Positions 7,440-16,337 of a stretch of DNA of 40,073 bases are shown piece by piece. The notes under the pieces are model-generated. The model worked only from the letters and a program-made list of their open reading frames with translations, was not told the DNA's origin and did not search any database. The stretch comes from Leptospira biflexa. GTDB lineage: Bacteria > Spirochaetota > UBA4802 > UB4802. Where the stretch lies: contig DYLU01000023.1 of the NCBI GenBank assembly GCA_020721905.1, positions 1 through 40,073 on the forward strand. Reading direction: 5' to 3'. The first letter of the stretch is position 1. Every line of letters begins with the position of its first letter. Both the position numbers and the translations under genes were made by a program.

Positions 7440-7952
7440 ATGAAAGTAAAATCATTAAGCCATGTTGGTATAACAGTATCTAACTTTGAAAAAGCGGTCA
7501 AATGGTACTGGGATATATTTAAATTTCCGCTTGTAGCCGAAGAAATCATGGATGAAAAGCAAGTTGAAGCACTGCACAGCCTGTATGGATTAAAAAATAC
7601 AAGGATTCGTCTGGGGTTTTTGCGGGTACCCGGTGGCGGAGTACTTGAGATATTTGAATTTACTCCAAGCCTGCCTGCGGATAAAGTATGCTGGAACAGG
7701 ATTGGATTAACGCATATAACCCTTGATGTGGGGAATGTAAAAAAATGGTATAATAAATTAAAGGATAAGGGTGTAACATTTTTGTGCCAGCCCCAGAAAA
7801 CAGGTTCTAACGAATGGGTGTTTATGCAGGATTTTGATGGCAATCTTATTGAGCTCATTGATTTAAAATTCAACTACATTGCTCTGAGATACCTTGGAGG
7901 AATTGTAGCACCGCTTTTACGAAAATTGCAGTTTGGGAAGTATTATAAATAA
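7440..7952 (+). CDS. VOC/glyoxalase-fold protein
   Basis: The 170-residue protein has two vicinal-oxygen-chelate repeats: SHVGITVSNFEKAVKWYWDIF at the N terminus and LTHITLDVGNVKKWYNKL from residue 90. Predicted metal ligands are H8, E70 (in GGGVLEIFEF), H92 and E138 (in GNLIELID), the pattern of methylmalonyl-CoA epimerases, glyoxalase I and dioxygenases. The last 25 residues (YIALRYLGGIVAPLLRKLQF) form an additional hydrophobic-basic tail. An AGGGGG ribosome site precedes the ATG. It follows the second SCP2 gene by 144 nt and probably ends the operon. The exact reaction cannot be told from sequence. Confidence 0.75.
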   Translation: MKVKSLSHVGITVSNFEKAVKWYWDIFKFPLVAEEIMDEKQVEALHSLYGLKNTRIRLGFLRVPGGGVLEIFEFTPSLPADKVCWNRIGLTHITLDVGNVKKWYNKLKDKGVTFLCQPQKTGSNEWVFMQDFDGNLIELIDLKFNYIALRYLGGIVAPLLRKLQFGKYYK

Positions 7953-7956
7953 AATT

Positions 7957-8118
7957 TTATGGAAGTTTGACTTTTTTAATAGTGATAATATCTTTATTGT
8001 AGTTAATTTCTCTTTCAGTAAAATCACATTTGCCAGTTGTACCTTGTGCAAAGGATGCGTTGTCATATTTCTCAATATGGTTTTCAAATAATTCTTCATG
8101 CCACTGTTTTGTATTCAT
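7957..8118 (-). pseudogene. Truncated SAM-dependent methyltransferase (N-terminal stub)
   Basis: A 53-codon frame with a plausible ribosome site (AAGGGA) encodes WHEELFENHIEKYDNASFAQ followed by GTTGKCDFTEREINYNK. This is the characteristic N-terminal cap of a class I SAM methyltransferase family in which the next residues should be the SAM-binding ILDIGCGTGRH motif. Instead the frame reads DIITIKKVKLP and stops, so the catalytic domain is missing. It converges tail to tail with the VOC gene, 4 bp away, and was probably truncated by a deletion at that junction. Confidence 0.6.
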
Positions 8119-8411
8119 TTTTCCCTTATTAAGTAGTTAACTATATTATTGGGATTTTTTTTATTATATGTCACACAACGTTTGCGATATATACAAGATG
8201 TGAATCAAAGCGACGCTTAAGTGCAAATAAGGCAAAACCCAGGCCAACACACTGATCCAGGTGTATATGATAATCAACTCAAAAAATACTGCAACAACTT
8301 TTTGAATCTGCCATCCAATAGTAAGGTACAATCATATAGTTTATAAAGATAGGTAATATATTTATAAAGCATAATAATTGTCATAAATAGTATTAAAGTT
8401 TAAAATTTTTC
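8119..8411. other. Intergenic stretch with a possible gene relic
   Basis: No intact gene is seen. On the minus strand, 8171-8278 stays open for 35 codons and reads LDQCVGLGFALFALKRRFDS followed by HLVYIANVV and a stop. That looks like the C terminus of a membrane protein, but there is no start and an in-frame stop lies immediately upstream. Together with the methyltransferase stub it suggests that this interval is a graveyard left by deletions. Confidence 0.3.
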
Positions 8412-8439
8412 TTGATTAAAATTCTTCTTTGTGTATAAT
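8412..8439 (+). promoter_or_regulatory. Sigma-70 promoter for the activase gene
   Basis: TTGATT at 8412-8417 and a perfect TATAAT at 8434-8439 are separated by 16 nt. The predicted start point lies about 65 nt before the ATG at 8513. Confidence 0.65.
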
Positions 8440-8512
8440 GGTACAAATAAACACATATATAATAAATGTCATATTTAATATCGTCATACAAAAATAGTAT
8501 GGGGTGAATACT

Positions 8513-11500
8513 ATGGAGCAAATAAATACTTCAAAAAAGCTTTTTTGTGGCATTGATGCTGGCTCCACAACGCTGTCTATAACATTGCTTGATGAACAAA
8601 AAGCTATCATTGATAGCCTGTATACCTATCATTACGGTAAAGTCAAAGAAACTATTGAAAACTATTTTACAGCAAAACAAATCACAACAACTGAGGGAAT
8701 TGCTATTACATCATCAACCCCACAGGTGCTTGATGCAAACGTTGTTAATACGCAGGTGGCGTATGTGTATGCTGCAAAAGAGTTTATGCCACTTATACGA
8801 ACGCTCATTATAATAGGCGGTGAAAAATTTGGTGTCATTGAATTTGACGAGCAGGGTAACTATCTGCACTATAAAGGCAATACTAGCTGTGCAGCAGGTA
8901 CAGGTGGCTTTTTAGACCAGCAGGCACGCAGGTTAGAGCTATCGGGTTCACAGCAGCTTTCAGAACTTGCATTAAGAAATCATGGTGATATTCCAAAGAT
9001 TGCATCGCGTTGTGCAGTCTTTGCCAAGACCGACATTATCCATGTACAGCAGGAAGGATACGATATTCACGAAATTGCCGATGGATTATGTTATGGTCTT
9101 GCACGAAACATTGCTGACACACTGTTTGCAGGCACCATACCGGCAGAACCGGTAGCTATTGTTGGCGGCGTGTCGTTAAATGGTGCAGTTATTAAACACC
9201 TGCAGTCCATTTTAAACACCAAAATTCTGGTACCGGAGCTATCGCACCTGTATGGAAGCCTTGGAGCTGCACTGTGGAGTATAGCCACGCACACTGCTAA
9301 TGGTAGCATACAATTTGAAAACAGTGCTACAAAAAAAGAATACCACTATGCACCGCTGCAGATTGTGAAAAGTCAATATCCTGATTTTGCAGGATTTGGG
9401 TCATATATATTTCATTCAAAGCACGACGTTGAGGTGGATATATACGAGACGTTTGTACAAACGCTGGAAGCGTTCATTGGCATTGATATTGGTTCAACAA
9501 GTACAAAGATGGCGGTAACCGATAGTAACGGGAATATACTTGCTGGTTTGTATACACGTACTGCTGGCAAACCGTTTGAAGCGGTACAATCCCTGTTTGA
9601 AGCTATTGATGACTATGCGCACAAGAACAATATACGCCTTGTGATTAAAGGTGCTGCAACAACAGGTTCAGGCCGAAAGTTTATAGGTACGCTCATTGGT
9701 GCAGATATCATTTTAGATGAGATTTCAGCACATGCAAAGGCTGCGTATGCCCTCAATCCTGATGTTGATACAATTATTGAGATTGGTGGTCAGGATTCTA
9801 AGTTTACGATGCTTAACAATGGTAATGTGGTGTTTTCGCAGATGAACAATGTATGTGCTGCAGGTACGGGTAGTTTCATTGAGGAGCAGGCATATAAACT
9901 CAACTGCGCACTCTCTGAGTATGCTGACAGAGCATTGGGAAAGCAATCGCCAGTAGCAAGCGACCGTTGCACCGTGTTTATGGAGCGGGATATTAACTAC
10001 CTTATGAGCAAAGGCTATTCAACCGATGAGCTTCTGGCAACAGTTTTGCATTCAGTTGTGGAAAACTATCTGTCAAAGGTTTCAGGTGAGGCAAAGATTG
10101 GTAACTGCATATGCTTTCAGGGAGCTACTGCCAAAAACAAAGCACTGGTTGCAGCTTTTGAGCAGCGCTTAAAAAAGCCCATATTTGTTTCAAAATTTTG
10201 CCATTTAACCGGAGCTTTAGGATGTGCGCTTGAATTGCGGGAACAGGGAATAACAAAAACAAAATTCAGAGGTATTGACCTGTATAAAAAAGAAATTCCC
10301 ATTCAAACTGAAATATGTAATCTTTGCAATAATCACTGTAAACTTAAAGTTGCAAATATTAATGGTGAAATTGTTGCCTTTGGATTTTTGTGTGGAAGAG
10401 ATTACCACAACAAAAAGTTTGTAAACAAAACAAAAGGCATTTTTGATTTTACTAAAGAACGAAAAAAAATCATACCATTAAAAACCAACACTACTGCAAC
10501 CGTGGGAATTCCTGCAGCATTACATTTAGTAGATGAGCTTGATCTGTGGGTTGACTTCTTTAAAAAATTAAATATTTCCGTTACCACAAGCCTTGATTAT
10601 AATAATCCGGTTACAACTGGTAAGCGTCTTGCACAGGCTGAATTCTGTGCACCAATGGCTGCGTTCCATGGACATATTTCATATATTGCATCGCAATGTA
10701 CGTATATATTTGCGCCTTTCTATCTTGAAAAAGATGCGCCGTCGGGTGCACGTCGTCAGTATTGTTATTATACTCAGTTTGCACCAGCATTGGGTTCTCT
10801 TTTGCCAGGGGTTTCTGCAAAGTTACTATCACCCATACTTAATTATGAAATACAACCGCTGAAAAGCCGCCTTGAACTGTATAAGGCAGTTAAAGCCATA
10901 AAACCTGTTAGCTATTTAGAGGTGATGCTTGCATTTGAAGATGCATTGAAAGAACACAAAAAACGAAAGATGCAGTTGCAGGATATTGGCAAAACGTTTT
11001 TACAGTCACATAATGGCATGACAGTGGTGCTGTTAGGAAGACCATATAATGTTTTACCGCAATCAATGAATAAATCAATACCATCTATATTTGTTAATTG
11101 CGGTGTTCCTGTACTGTATCAGGATATGATTTCGTATGAACCGCAAGACTGTGAAGAGATAGCTGAACTGCTGCAGGCTTTTCACTGGAACTATGCTGCA
11201 AAGATTATTGAAGTTGCACATGTTGTTTCAAAAAAGGAAGGTTTGTATCCGGTGCTTGTAACATCGTTTAAGTGCGCGCCCGATTCATTTGTTATGGAAT
11301 ACTTTAAGCGCATCATGGACAGGGCAGGAAAGCCATATCTTGTTTTACAGCTTGATGAGCATGATTCTACCGTTGGCTATGAAACGCGCATAGAGGCTGC
11401 AATCAGATCATTTGCCAATCACTATCGTGGAAATGTAAAAGCTACAGAAAATACTACAGTTGTACCTGCTATAACGAAAGAATCGCTTAAGGGAAAAACA

Positions 11501-12682
11501 CTGGTGCTTCCTAACTGGGATGTAATGGCTGCACGATTACTGCGTGCCAATTTACAGCGCGAAGGCATTGATGCGCACATCCTGTATGAAGATGAAGCGC
11601 TTATTGCAAAAGGAACACGCACAAACACCGGACAGTGCATTCCTTTAAATATTATCGCTCATGAGTTTATTGAGTATGTACAAAACAATTCATTGAATCC
11701 TGCCCAAACCATATTATGGATGGCTGATTCCGAAATTTCCTGTAACATCAGGATGTATCCATATTTTATAAAGAGCATTTTTGACAATTACGGTAACGGA
11801 TTTGAGCATACAAAAGTATTTGTTGGCGATATTACATTCAAAGAGGTTTCAGTAAAAGCTGCTATTTACAGCTATTTTGCATTTATGTTTAGCGGTTTAC
11901 TAAGGCGGGTAGGGTGCCATTACCGCCCGTATGAGTGCATCAAAGGCTCTGTTGACAATGCAATTGAAGCTACAATGCAAGATTTTGAAAAAGCGTTCAG
12001 AGATGAAATGGAATGGTCGGATGCATTGGAAAACATGGTTATGCGGTTTAAAGACATAAAAGTAAAGCACACACAAAAACCAAAGGTTGCCATTTTTGGT
12101 GACTTATATGTTCGTGATAATGATGTAATGAATCAAAATGTAATACGCTACATTGAAAGCCACGGCGGCCATGTAATTACAACCCCATATAACTACTATG
12201 CTAAAATGATAGCTGATCCATACTTTAAAAAGTGGTTCAGGGAAGGGAAATATGGGGCGATAGTTACCGGTAAAACGTTGCTGGTGGCAGTTGAACTTAT
12301 GGAAAAACGTTACTATAGCTTCTTTGAGGAATTGCTGCAGGAACCAAATCCAGTATACCAGATTGATTTTGAAAAGGTGTTGGCACAATTTGGCGTAACA
12401 ATGCAACATACCGGTGAATCATTTGATAATCTTATTAAGATATTTGCATTGCTGCAGCATTACCCTGACATTAAACTGTTTGTGCAACTAAGCCCTGCGT
12501 TCTGCTGTCCATCGCTTGTAACTGAAGCAATGGCACAAAAGATCTATGAGGTAACCGGTGTTCCGGTAGTAAGCATTACCTATGATGGGACAGGCAGCTT
12601 TAAAAATGATGCACTGGTGCCATATCTGACTTTACTTGCCAATACTGCAAAAAAAGAAGAGGCACAAAGAAAGCTTTCGTAA
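8513..12682 (+). CDS. Giant CoA-dehydratase activase fusion (double BadF/HgdC plus DUF2229)
   Basis: I start this 1389-residue protein at ATG 8513 behind GGGGTG; a GTG at 8504 lacks a ribosome site. It has two ASKHA-type ATPase modules: GIDAGSTT near residue 13 with C126 (CAAGTGGFLD) and C167, and GIDIGSTS near 323 with C448 (CAAGTGSFIEEQ) and C486. The paired cysteines are those that hold the intersubunit [4Fe-4S] cluster in 2-hydroxyglutaryl-CoA dehydratase and benzoyl-CoA reductase activators. C602, C605, C609 and C627 form a further metal site. A DUF2229-type region follows (LGRPYNV near 841), then from about 985 a HgdB-like C-terminal part. Such proteins are known in anaerobes, but their substrate is unresolved. 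No dehydratase subunits are adjacent. Confidence 0.85.
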   Translation: MEQINTSKKLFCGIDAGSTTLSITLLDEQKAIIDSLYTYHYGKVKETIENYFTAKQITTTEGIAITSSTPQVLDANVVNTQVAYVYAAKEFMPLIRTLIIIGGEKFGVIEFDEQGNYLHYKGNTSCAAGTGGFLDQQARRLELSGSQQLSELALRNHGDIPKIASRCAVFAKTDIIHVQQEGYDIHEIADGLCYGLARNIADTLFAGTIPAEPVAIVGGVSLNGAVIKHLQSILNTKILVPELSHLYGSLGAALWSIATHTANGSIQFENSATKKEYHYAPLQIVKSQYPDFAGFGSYIFHSKHDVEVDIYETFVQTLEAFIGIDIGSTSTKMAVTDSNGNILAGLYTRTAGKPFEAVQSLFEAIDDYAHKNNIRLVIKGAATTGSGRKFIGTLIGADIILDEISAHAKAAYALNPDVDTIIEIGGQDSKFTMLNNGNVVFSQMNNVCAAGTGSFIEEQAYKLNCALSEYADRALGKQSPVASDRCTVFMERDINYLMSKGYSTDELLATVLHSVVENYLSKVSGEAKIGNCICFQGATAKNKALVAAFEQRLKKPIFVSKFCHLTGALGCALELREQGITKTKFRGIDLYKKEIPIQTEICNLCNNHCKLKVANINGEIVAFGFLCGRDYHNKKFVNKTKGIFDFTKERKKIIPLKTNTTATVGIPAALHLVDELDLWVDFFKKLNISVTTSLDYNNPVTTGKRLAQAEFCAPMAAFHGHISYIASQCTYIFAPFYLEKDAPSGARRQYCYYTQFAPALGSLLPGVSAKLLSPILNYEIQPLKSRLELYKAVKAIKPVSYLEVMLAFEDALKEHKKRKMQLQDIGKTFLQSHNGMTVVLLGRPYNVLPQSMNKSIPSIFVNCGVPVLYQDMISYEPQDCEEIAELLQAFHWNYAAKIIEVAHVVSKKEGLYPVLVTSFKCAPDSFVMEYFKRIMDRAGKPYLVLQLDEHDSTVGYETRIEAAIRSFANHYRGNVKATENTTVVPAITKESLKGKTLVLPNWDVMAARLLRANLQREGIDAHILYEDEALIAKGTRTNTGQCIPLNIIAHEFIEYVQNNSLNPAQTILWMADSEISCNIRMYPYFIKSIFDNYGNGFEHTKVFVGDITFKEVSVKAAIYSYFAFMFSGLLRRVGCHYRPYECIKGSVDNAIEATMQDFEKAFRDEMEWSDALENMVMRFKDIKVKHTQKPKVAIFGDLYVRDNDVMNQNVIRYIESHGGHVITTPYNYYAKMIADPYFKKWFREGKYGAIVTGKTLLVAVELMEKRYYSFFEELLQEPNPVYQIDFEKVLAQFGVTMQHTGESFDNLIKIFALLQHYPDIKLFVQLSPAFCCPSLVTEAMAQKIYEVTGVPVVSITYDGTGSFKNDALVPYLTLLANTAKKEEAQRKLS

Positions 12683-12748
12683 ACAATAACTGTAACAGCG
12701 TATTAGATTTATATACCAATAATATTGTTTATACTATATTTCGTTAGT

Positions 12749-12784
12749 AAAAAAATTATTAGTGGCAAATGTGCCACTAATAAT
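12749..12784 (-). terminator. Rho-independent terminator of the zinc operon
   Basis: A perfect 13-bp stem (ATTATTAGTGGCA at 12755-12767 with TGCCACTAATAAT at 12772-12784) closes a 4-nt loop. On the minus strand it is followed by seven T residues (12749-12755 read in reverse), so it ends the znuA-znuB transcript. It may also slow + strand transcripts from the activase gene, although no T-run follows on that side. Confidence 0.8.
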
Positions 12785-12817
12785 ATGAAAAAATATAAAA
12801 ATATTAAGTGAATTGAT

Positions 12818-13579
12818 TTATCCTTTTTGTTCTTCTGTATTTGTGCGTTTTGTAAAGAACAATCCAATTAATATGGCTAATGATGTGTGTAATGCAACCA
12901 ATGTGTATCCTGTTGGCAAATCAAATGTATATGATATGAAAATTGAAATCACATTAATAAAAATCCCAATAATCCATGCTAATGCAAGATGATGCTTTTG
13001 CGCTAATGCAAGAGCAATCATTGCTGGTGATAAAAGCAGTGCAAAGACAATTAAAACACCTGCAAGTTTCACTGAGCTTGTTACTGTAAGGGCAAATAAT
13101 GCAAAAAATAGAATATCCTTAAAGCGTGTGGATGCAGCACGGTGTAAAAAATACAACGTTATTCCAATAGCGGAGTACAATAGTGCTGTTTCAATTATTT
13201 TTGGTAAAGAAGTAAATAAAATGTCAGAAGCTAAAAGCTTATAGAATTCTTCCATGCCGTGATACGATTTGCTTAAAACAATGTATACTGCGGACAGCGA
13301 AAAGGCATAGAGCAGCCCTATTATTGCTTCCGGATAAAGTGAACGCTTTGCTGCGTATGAAACTAAAAGTGCGGCCAATATTGCCATTACCAGCGATAAC
13401 GGGTAAATATATGCACCTTCAAATACAAGAATTGAGATGGCAGCGCCTAAGGCTGCCATCTGTCCTATTGCAAGGTCGGTAAATATTATCCCTCGTTTTA
13501 TAATTTGAATGCCAAAATAAGAATGAATCCCAACTAGCACAACTGATACAAGAAAAGCAGAAAAAAGTATATCAATCAT
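12818..13579 (-). CDS. znuB: Zinc/manganese ABC transporter permease (ZnuB-like)
   Basis: The 253-residue protein is a hydrophobic ABC-3 family permease with about seven to eight membrane helices. It contains the family's GIHSYFGIQIIKRGIIFTDL start and AIGQMAALGAAISIL segment, and a late RFKDILFFALFALTVTSSVK region leading to GVLIVFALLLSPAMIALAL. Its ATG overlaps the TGA of the binding-protein gene by ATGA, so translation is coupled. Partners expected are the periplasmic binding protein just upstream and an ATPase; no ATPase gene is present on either side. Metal specificity (Zn or Mn) is inferred from neighbours rather than seen. Confidence 0.85.
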   Translation of the reverse strand: MIDILFSAFLVSVVLVGIHSYFGIQIIKRGIIFTDLAIGQMAALGAAISILVFEGAYIYPLSLVMAILAALLVSYAAKRSLYPEAIIGLLYAFSLSAVYIVLSKSYHGMEEFYKLLASDILFTSLPKIIETALLYSAIGITLYFLHRAASTRFKDILFFALFALTVTSSVKLAGVLIVFALLLSPAMIALALAQKHHLALAWIIGIFINVISIFISYTFDLPTGYTLVALHTSLAILIGLFFTKRTNTEEQKG

Positions 13580-14493
13580 TGTGTTAACCTCCGCACTAAA
13601 GCATCAAAGAGTGCAAAAATGTCTTGTGCATCTGCGGTGGCATTGACATCATGTGGTAGGATGATTAAAGGTACCCCATATTTTTTGGAAAGATAATGTG
13701 CTGCATCATCAGAATGATAAACATCCTGGAGTATGAATGACACTTTTTTTTGTGCAAACAAGGATTCAATGGATTTGATATGTTTTGATGTTGGCGGTAT
13801 TCCCGGTATGGGTTCAATGGTTGCAATGCAATATAAACTGTACCGTTGGAAAAAATAGTCATATAATTTATGGTATTCAATAACGGCTTTGCCGCTTAAA
13901 GGTTTTAATACTGTATCCCAATGTGAAAGTTTTTCTTTCCATTTTTCAAGAAATACAGTATAATTTTGCGTATATAATGGGGTGTTTTGGGGATCCACTG
14001 CAGTCAGACGCTCATATATTGCTTTTGCAAGCAGAGGAATATTGTATGGATCAAGACAAAAATGCGGGTTACCCTCTGGATGTATATCTCCCTGCGCTCG
14101 TGATACCGCCTGCGGTACTTGAATCTTTGTAACAAACTGGGATAAATCCAAGAATCCAGATTCTCCAGTTTGAATACGTGGATTGTTTGCCTGTCGTAAT
14201 AGTGGAGGCAACCATCCTATTTCAAGCTGTGCTCCATTTATTATTAAAAGGTCTGCTTTCCTTATTTTTGCAATATACGATGGTTTTGGCACAATGAAAT
14301 GGGGATCAAATTGTGCAGGTGCCAGCGCAGTTATTGTAGCACTGTTACCGGTAATCTGTTGTGTGATACTGGCAATGTAGCTGTATGTGGTAACAATTGT
14401 AAGTTTTTTTGCAAAAACATTAACAGGAATAAGCAAAGCGATAGTTACTGATAAAGAAACAAATACTTTAAAAAAAGATGAATGTAATTTCAT
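13576..14493 (-). CDS. znuA: Periplasmic zinc-binding protein (ZnuA-like)
   Basis: I choose ATG 14493 behind AAGGAGT, giving 305 residues with a signal peptide that ends near VNVFA. This is a cluster A-I metal-binding protein. Candidate ligands are the His in FDPHFIVPKPS, the His in GNPHFCLDP, the His in VIEYHKLYDYF and the Asp in LPHDVNA, which match the three-His-plus-acid site of ZnuA/TroA proteins. The long His-rich loop seen in many ZnuA proteins is reduced here to GDIHPEGNPH. It delivers metal to the overlapping permease gene product. Its gene follows a His-rich outer-membrane protein gene in the same orientation. Confidence 0.85.
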   Translation of the reverse strand: MKLHSSFFKVFVSLSVTIALLIPVNVFAKKLTIVTTYSYIASITQQITGNSATITALAPAQFDPHFIVPKPSYIAKIRKADLLIINGAQLEIGWLPPLLRQANNPRIQTGESGFLDLSQFVTKIQVPQAVSRAQGDIHPEGNPHFCLDPYNIPLLAKAIYERLTAVDPQNTPLYTQNYTVFLEKWKEKLSHWDTVLKPLSGKAVIEYHKLYDYFFQRYSLYCIATIEPIPGIPPTSKHIKSIESLFAQKKVSFILQDVYHSDDAAHYLSKKYGVPLIILPHDVNATADAQDIFALFDALVRRLTQ

Positions 14494-14534
14494 AAATTGT
14501 ACTCCTTCATACATTAAAATTGTACATTATCATA

Positions 14535-15797
14535 TTAAAAGCTATGTGCTCCATGTGCACCGATGGATAAATTGCACTGGAAGATTATCTGATGATTTAT
14601 TTTATTGGCAGATCCTTCGTACAGGGATGGATCATAGCTGTACTGCAATCTGAATCGGGAAAATTCAGTGGGACTATATTCTGCCATAACGGTATATCGC
14701 GGTAAATTTTCTTTTGCTTCTTCAGAATTATCCCCAAGATCATTTTTTGCCAACAGGTCATATCGCAATCCAATTCGTGTTAATTTGCCTGTTCGTACAA
14801 TTAACTGTGTATATAATCCGGATTGTTTTGCTATGAGTTCATCTTTTATGGTGTTTGTACCATCGTATTCATACATATCACCTTTTTTGTATCGGTACAG
14901 ATATTCTGACTGTACGGCAATATATTGATAGGAAGTAATGTCATACCGGAGGGTAATATCTCCTCCTGTTATCAATGTTTTGCCGTAAAATGCATGTCCA
15001 CCGGATTGATCAATACCATGATTAATCCTGGATGTGCCGTACATACCAGAAGCACCAAACAGCAGTGTGAAATTGCCTGCATCAAAAGATGTCTTTGCAA
15101 ATGCAGTGTAAAGGCTTGGGTATTGTGCATCATCAATTTCATTAAAAGAACAAGAACCTGGATAAAATGCAAATCCTTCGGTACCGTAGCTTGCTTCATT
15201 TTCACCTTTGAGTATTTCAGCTCCAATGAGTAAATAAAAAGGGAGAACGGGCAGCCAGCTTAACTGAGCACCAATTTCATTTAACTGTGAACCAAAGAAT
15301 GATTGATACACAAGCGGTAAATCAGCAAAATCCCAGTAATGAGCATGGCGATCATTAATGCGCCCAATACTGCTTAAAAATTTACCACCTTTAATTTTAA
15401 ATCCCAATGGTAATTGTTGTGAGGTAAAATATGCTTCTTCAATTTCAGCGCCTTCCAATCCTGCATGCAATACGGCAAACATATCAAAATATGGATCTAC
15501 TGGTGCATAAAAAGAGATTTCAGCATAGTTTAAATTAAAACCATTATGTTGATTTAAATCATGCTCATGATGATCAGATTCTTCATCATGAACATGAATA
15601 AATCCAGGCCGTTCATATTCATTAACATCTTTTTGTGAATTGTACACATATGATGTATCTACTATCACTGCAATATCAGGAACAAACTTTGATTGTGAAA
15701 ATGGATCAGATATATTTTGATTTTCCTGTGCAACAGTTATTGAAGAAAAAACTATTGCCAGTAAAAAACTTATAATCAATGTTGATACGTTTTGCAT
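14535..15797 (-). CDS. His-rich outer-membrane beta-barrel protein of the zinc cluster
   Basis: The 420-residue protein has a signal peptide (cleavage near SITVAQ), a mature N-terminal acidic, His-rich stretch around residues 67-85 (FIHVHDEESDHHEHDL) and then a beta-barrel with alternating aromatic strands. Segments such as LPLGFKIKGGKFLSSIGRIN followed by DRHAHYWDFADLPLVYQSFFG are typical of zinc-linked putative outer-membrane proteins found beside znuA. It most likely binds zinc at the surface or lets it cross the outer membrane. It has no TonB plug domain that I can see, so it would act as a porin. A GAGGAG ribosome site precedes the ATG. Confidence 0.75.
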   Translation of the reverse strand: MQNVSTLIISFLLAIVFSSITVAQENQNISDPFSQSKFVPDIAVIVDTSYVYNSQKDVNEYERPGFIHVHDEESDHHEHDLNQHNGFNLNYAEISFYAPVDPYFDMFAVLHAGLEGAEIEEAYFTSQQLPLGFKIKGGKFLSSIGRINDRHAHYWDFADLPLVYQSFFGSQLNEIGAQLSWLPVLPFYLLIGAEILKGENEASYGTEGFAFYPGSCSFNEIDDAQYPSLYTAFAKTSFDAGNFTLLFGASGMYGTSRINHGIDQSGGHAFYGKTLITGGDITLRYDITSYQYIAVQSEYLYRYKKGDMYEYDGTNTIKDELIAKQSGLYTQLIVRTGKLTRIGLRYDLLAKNDLGDNSEEAKENLPRYTVMAEYSPTEFSRFRLQYSYDPSLYEGSANKINHQIIFQCNLSIGAHGAHSF

Positions 15798-15856
15798 ATT
15801 ACGCTCCTCATTTGATGTAGTTTAGAATAGGATATAATAAAACATCACATCTCCAA

Positions 15857-15882
15857 TAGTTAAATGTAGTAACCATTAACTA
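15857..15882. promoter_or_regulatory. Inverted repeat upstream of the outer-membrane protein gene
   Basis: TAGTTAA (15857-15863) and TTAACTA (15876-15882) form perfect 7-bp arms 12 nt apart, about 60-85 bp before the outer-membrane protein start. A second near-palindrome, TTACCATTGGTAA, lies near 15976-15988. Either could be a metal-regulator site; the evidence is symmetry and position only. Confidence 0.3.
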
Positions 15883-16052
15883 TGCGCGTACGTGAATGTT
15901 ACCGTATATCAAATACTTAAAAAATTTGAACATGATATTGCACATTTTAAAAATTTGAACTTCTTTTAAAATGAGCTTACCATTGGTAACATAACACGCT
16001 AACAATTTTCTTAAAAATATACGATGAACAATAAATGTAATAAGCTGTACTG

Positions 16053-16331
16053 TTATGATTTTATAGGGGGTGCACGCCACGTAATATCGTACAGTAGTGG
16101 GGCATTATAGTAGTGATAAAAAAGTTTATGATAATATTGAATGTTAAAGATTGCATGTAATGTAATTGGAATTTCTATATCTGCACAATCGCTTAACTGG
16201 TAATGACATACAGGGCAATTATTCTGAAACGAAGTATGAGAATGTGTGATTTCTATAATAGATCCATAGCACAGTGTAAGTGCAATAAGGAACGAAAATA
16301 GAGCCGAAAAAATTTTATTATGAAATTTCAT
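16053..16331 (-). CDS. Small secreted His/Cys protein of the zinc cluster
   Basis: The 92-residue product starts with a typical signal peptide (KIFSALFSFLIALTLCYGS) and then carries ITHSHTSFQNNCPVCHYQLS with a further Cys soon after, a likely periplasmic metal-binding motif (HSH, CPVCH, C). This layout resembles small proteins of the DUF2946 type that occur beside zinc or copper transport genes, but I cannot assign the family. There is no ribosome site; the -10 lies only about 6 nt before the ATG, so the mRNA is probably leaderless. It is the first gene behind the Fur/Zur-like promoter and leads the zinc gene cluster. Confidence 0.6.
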   Translation of the reverse strand: MKFHNKIFSALFSFLIALTLCYGSIIEITHSHTSFQNNCPVCHYQLSDCADIEIPITLHAIFNIQYYHKLFYHYYNAPLLYDITWRAPPIKS

Positions 16332-16337
16332 ACATTA

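Noticed and set aside
7917-8099. 60-residue minus-strand frame
   Set aside because: It overlaps the methyltransferase stub (7957-8118) in another frame, and the stub has both a ribosome site and a recognisable family signature.
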